From Gammaproteobacteria bacterium RIFCSPHIGHO2_02_FULL_42_13 (lineage in GTDB: Bacteria; Pseudomonadota; Gammaproteobacteria; UBA12402): a DNA stretch of 7,944 nt. A program made the translations under genes and the position numbers. Positions 5,811 to 7,944 of the stretch are shown here, in pieces (within the stretch, counting starts at the first letter, position 1; each line of letters starts with the position of its first letter). Below the pieces are notes generated by a model. That model was given only the letters and a program-made list of their open reading frames with translations. It was not told where the DNA came from and did not search any database. Where the stretch lies: assembly GCA_001801405.1 (NCBI GenBank), contig MGXQ01000068.1, positions 1 to 7,944 on the forward strand, written 5' to 3'.

Positions 5811-6531
5811 TCGTTTTTCTAAAACGGTAGAATAAAAGGTATATAAAAAATCCCGCACCATCCACAATATACCTCTTAAACATACGCCGCGGATCAATAA
5901 AAATCCTCCACAGCCATTCCAAGTGTATGGTCCGCATAAATTTCGGAGCTCGCTTTATCCTGCCTGAGAGATAGTCAAGAAGAGCCCCTACCCCAAGGCA
6001 TAGCTTTGGGTTTAATCTGTCCCTATTCTTGACTATCCACTTTTCCTGCAGCGGCACTCCCAGCGCGACAAAAAGCATCTCTGCGCCGGACCCATTGATT
6101 TTGTCGATGACATGGTCGTCGTTATTAAAATAACCGCTACTTGTGCCCGTTATCTTTATGGCGGGTATTTTTTTACTGATATTCTCGGCCGCCTTTTCCG
6201 CTATCCCTTCACAGCCGCCAAGAAAAAAAAGCTTTAGACCTTCCGCGGCGGCCTTCTCCATCAATACGGGAGACAGATCCGTCCCGTTGCAATTATCCCG
6301 CATCCTTCCGCCGAATAATATGGTTGCCAATTTCAATCCGATGCCATCCGGTAATACCAATGAGGCGTGTTTTAAGGACTCAAGATATTCTTTATCGCTC
6401 TGCGCCTTATTCAGACAGTCTATGCTGAGAAAAAAGATACTCCCCTTATCCTGTCCTCTCGCCAGCTCAAGCGCTCGTTCGACCGCGATATCGAGCGTCA
6501 GATTATCGTATCTTACATTAAGTATTTCCAT
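5797..6531 (-). CDS. WecG/TagA/CpsF family (GT26) glycosyltransferase
   Basis: This 244-residue protein is full length for the family. These enzymes transfer a sugar (ManNAc or ManNAcA in the best-known members) from UDP to an undecaprenyl-linked acceptor at the inner membrane face. Family landmarks appear in order: LPDGIGL (60-66, with the conserved Asp at 62), NGTDL (82-86), LFFLGG (101-106), ALGVPLQEKW (156-165), GVGALLDYLSG (180-190), KRAP (193-196) and EWLWRIFIDPRRMFKRY (205-221). The tail 222-236 is hydrophobic, fitting the membrane-docking appendage. The position that is usually TxN near residue 36 reads S-I-D here. It is the third gene of a minus-strand operon, 9 bp after the GT2 gene. 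GGTGAT, inside that gene's end, is the likely ribosome binding site. The 3' end overlaps the hydrolase by 14 bp. The donor sugar is unknown. Confidence 0.92.
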   Translation of the reverse strand: MEILNVRYDNLTLDIAVERALELARGQDKGSIFFLSIDCLNKAQSDKEYLESLKHASLVLPDGIGLKLATILFGGRMRDNCNGTDLSPVLMEKAAAEGLKLFFLGGCEGIAEKAAENISKKIPAIKITGTSSGYFNNDDHVIDKINGSGAEMLFVALGVPLQEKWIVKNRDRLNPKLCLGVGALLDYLSGRIKRAPKFMRTIHLEWLWRIFIDPRRMFKRYIVDGAGFFIYLLFYRFRKTITQR

Positions 6532-6540
6532 ATTAACTTA

Positions 6541-7446
6541 TCACCGGCTGATCATCTTTTTTTCATTCAGGAAAATACCTTTGATGAAACCGATCGTCCA
6601 AAATGCCAGACCTATTAAAAACATCGGTAATGACAAAATGAATTGCGCTATAAAGCGCGGGTTGCTTTTTAATATCCTCGAGGTGATCCTATATAATTTT
6701 ATCGATAAGAATCCCGGCAGGAATAGCAAAGGCCACAGCCCCTTATAATAAAAAACATGCTTTTCGTGCAGGCGCCTGTATATGATTATGTATTTTCCCA
6801 ACAGCATCTGGTTCTTAAGAAAACTTTCGATATCTTCTTTGAATATGTGATAGACTTTTATGTCCGGGACAAACCATACCGGCGCCGTCTTGTTTACCGC
6901 AAGGCAGAACATGACGTCTTCAGCCGCGCGTATCGCGGGGAATCCGCCGAACCTTTCGAATAGTTTTCGGTCGCAGAACATGGCAGCCGAGGGAACGAAT
7001 TCTTTTATTCTTGCCTTCCCGGAGTTCATATACTCGTTATATTGAAGGAAGAACTGCGCCAGGGCAATAATTTTGTTTGTTTGAAAATCCGGCACGGATA
7101 TGGAGCCTCCTCCTATCATACAACCATTGTCATAAGCTTTTATTATGTTTTCAATCCATGCGGGAGCAGGATAGGCGTCGGAATCTATGAAAACCAATAT
7201 ATCCGCTCTTGAATTTTTGACGCCTATGTTTCTCGCAGCCCCCGGGCCAGCCAAGGCCTTGATGATCCTTATTTTTTCTGATTGATACTTTGACAGGAGT
7301 TCGAGGGTTTTGCCGTCATTTGAAGAATCTACTATGATTATCTCTTTTATAAAACCACCCGTTTGCCGCAATAGGCCTTTCAGCGTATATTCTATCGTCT
7401 TAAACGAATTATATGACGGTATGACAACGGAAACTGATCTCCTCAT
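6541..7446 (-). CDS. Family 2 glycosyltransferase with C-terminal membrane segments
   Basis: This 301-residue protein has a GT-A fold of the GT2 type at residues 4-200. The fold opens with VSVVIPSYNS (5-14), has D40 in IIIVDSS, the metal-binding DSD at 88-90 (VFIDSDAYP) and the acceptor-side AAED (174-177), with H200 after it. Two hydrophobic stretches, roughly 233-253 and 266-291, should hold it to the inner membrane, the active site facing the cytoplasm. It would add a sugar to a lipid-linked oligosaccharide; donor and acceptor cannot be deduced. Its ATG overlaps the TGA of the preceding gene (ATGA, 7446-7443), so translation is probably coupled. The WecG-like gene follows 9 bp later in the same operon. 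Confidence 0.92.
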   Translation of the reverse strand: MRRSVSVVIPSYNSFKTIEYTLKGLLRQTGGFIKEIIIVDSSNDGKTLELLSKYQSEKIRIIKALAGPGAARNIGVKNSRADILVFIDSDAYPAPAWIENIIKAYDNGCMIGGGSISVPDFQTNKIIALAQFFLQYNEYMNSGKARIKEFVPSAAMFCDRKLFERFGGFPAIRAAEDVMFCLAVNKTAPVWFVPDIKVYHIFKEDIESFLKNQMLLGKYIIIYRRLHEKHVFYYKGLWPLLFLPGFLSIKLYRITSRILKSNPRFIAQFILSLPMFLIGLAFWTIGFIKGIFLNEKKMISR

Positions 7447-7944
7447 GTTGTAACGGCCTCTTTCAAATTAAGGAGGTTCAGGTGATACGTGAAAGCCCAG
7501 AAGTGACGCAATACCTTTCTTGCATCCCTATCCTTTGCCAGATAAAGCGGTATGGTTAGGCTACGCAAGGCGAAACCCGTCAGATTCAGGCAGTATAATA
7601 AAAATGTCTGAAAAATACCGTAGTGCTTACGAAAGAAATAAAGCTGCGTCATGTAATAATTATCAACACGTCTCCGGCTGGAAGACGCCGAGCTGGCGCC
7701 TTCCAAATGCACGATAGAAGCATCCGGAAAATAAAGCATCTTGAACCCGGCCCGCGCGGCGCGCAGGCACAGGTCTGCCTCGTCGAAATAAAGGAAGAAG
7801 CGTTCATCGAACAGCCCGATTTTTTCTATAACGGCTTTCCTGATCATGAGGCAGGCCCCGCATATCTGCCCAACCCATTGCTCTCTATCATAATCGAAAT
7901 TGGCGCCGAAATATGAGTTCATGACACGGCTGCGGGGAAACATC
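7443..7944 (-). CDS. Family 2 glycosyltransferase, rhamnosyltransferase-like, partial (N-terminus beyond the right edge)
   Basis: Only the C-terminal 166 residues are present. The methionine at 7943 falls in MFPRSR, which in this GT2 branch is an internal position, so the true start lies outside the window. The visible part has GACLMIRKAVIEKIGLFDERFF (29-50), the acidic DEAD segment at 54-57 standing in for the usual ED(V)D, FPDASIVHLEG (72-82) and the YFFRKHYG motif (102-109). These are typical of rhamnosyltransferase-like GT2 enzymes acting on O-antigen or exopolysaccharide. The last 55 residues (110-166) include a hydrophobic stretch. It is the first visible gene of the operon and ends in the ATGA overlap with the next GT2. 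The missing N-terminus would hold the UDP/dTDP-binding and DxD motifs. Confidence 0.88.
   Translation of the reverse strand, partial: MFPRSRVMNSYFGANFDYDREQWVGQICGACLMIRKAVIEKIGLFDERFFLYFDEADLCLRAARAGFKMLYFPDASIVHLEGASSASSSRRRVDNYYMTQLYFFRKHYGIFQTFLLYCLNLTGFALRSLTIPLYLAKDRDARKVLRHFWAFTYHLNLLNLKEAVTT

Noticed and set aside
6143..6748. Plus-strand frame of 201 codons across the WecG-like and GT2 genes
   Set aside because: It is antisense to two confidently recognised glycosyltransferases; the composition is a shadow of their codons.
7443..7943. The methionine at 7943 as a true start
   Set aside because: It falls mid-domain (MFPRSR before GACLMIR), about halfway through a normal GT2 protein, so the gene must continue past the edge.

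Overview
The window looks like a bacterial chromosome segment from an uncultivated-type lineage, at a cell-surface polysaccharide locus. The guess at the lineage is weak: the style of the secreted GH-A-like protein, the DUF4143 ATPases and the moderate GC fit Omnitrophota or other PVC-like candidate phyla, but there is no rRNA or marker gene to confirm it. No tRNA, rRNA or CRISPR array was seen.

Layout, left to right. (1) 1-722, minus: the N-terminal 240 residues of a membrane-anchored TPR-type protein that runs off the left edge. (2) 771-950: a wrecked copy of the glycoside-hydrolase gene found later in the window. Only its start codon region and two 3' fragments remain, and a GC-rich hairpin repeat sits between those fragments. 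(3) 949-3539, minus: two intact but different AAA_14/DUF4143 ATPases (Walker ATPase plus PD-(D/E)xK-like C-terminal domain), each with its own sigma70-type promoter. (4) 3540-3902: the promoter of the second ATPase, a 188-bp palindromic MITE-like repeat, a fossil of the TPR gene head, and the promoter of the next gene. (5) 3903-5810, plus: a secreted GH-A-clan-like hydrolase of 635 residues. (6) 5797-7944, minus: an operon of two GT2 glycosyltransferases (the first cut by the right edge) and a WecG/TagA/CpsF (GT26) glycosyltransferase. Its last gene overlaps the hydrolase tail to tail by 14 bp.

The most notable structure is a broken duplication. The segment 'TPR head (minus) / divergent intergenic region / hydrolase start (plus)' occurs twice, at 646-776 and 3817-3909. 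The left copy keeps the TPR gene and has lost the hydrolase; the right copy keeps the hydrolase and has lost the TPR gene. The two ATPases lie between these copies. The ATPase pair therefore occupies a duplicated, partly decayed and repeat-rich scar inside a polysaccharide locus.

Functionally, the glycosyltransferases would assemble a lipid-linked surface glycan on the cytoplasmic face. The exported hydrolase could trim or release it, and the TPR protein could be an envelope scaffold. These links are inferred from context. The ATPases have no evident role in the pathway and are best read as acquired cargo. Several promoters lie so close to their start codons that leaderless mRNAs are predicted.
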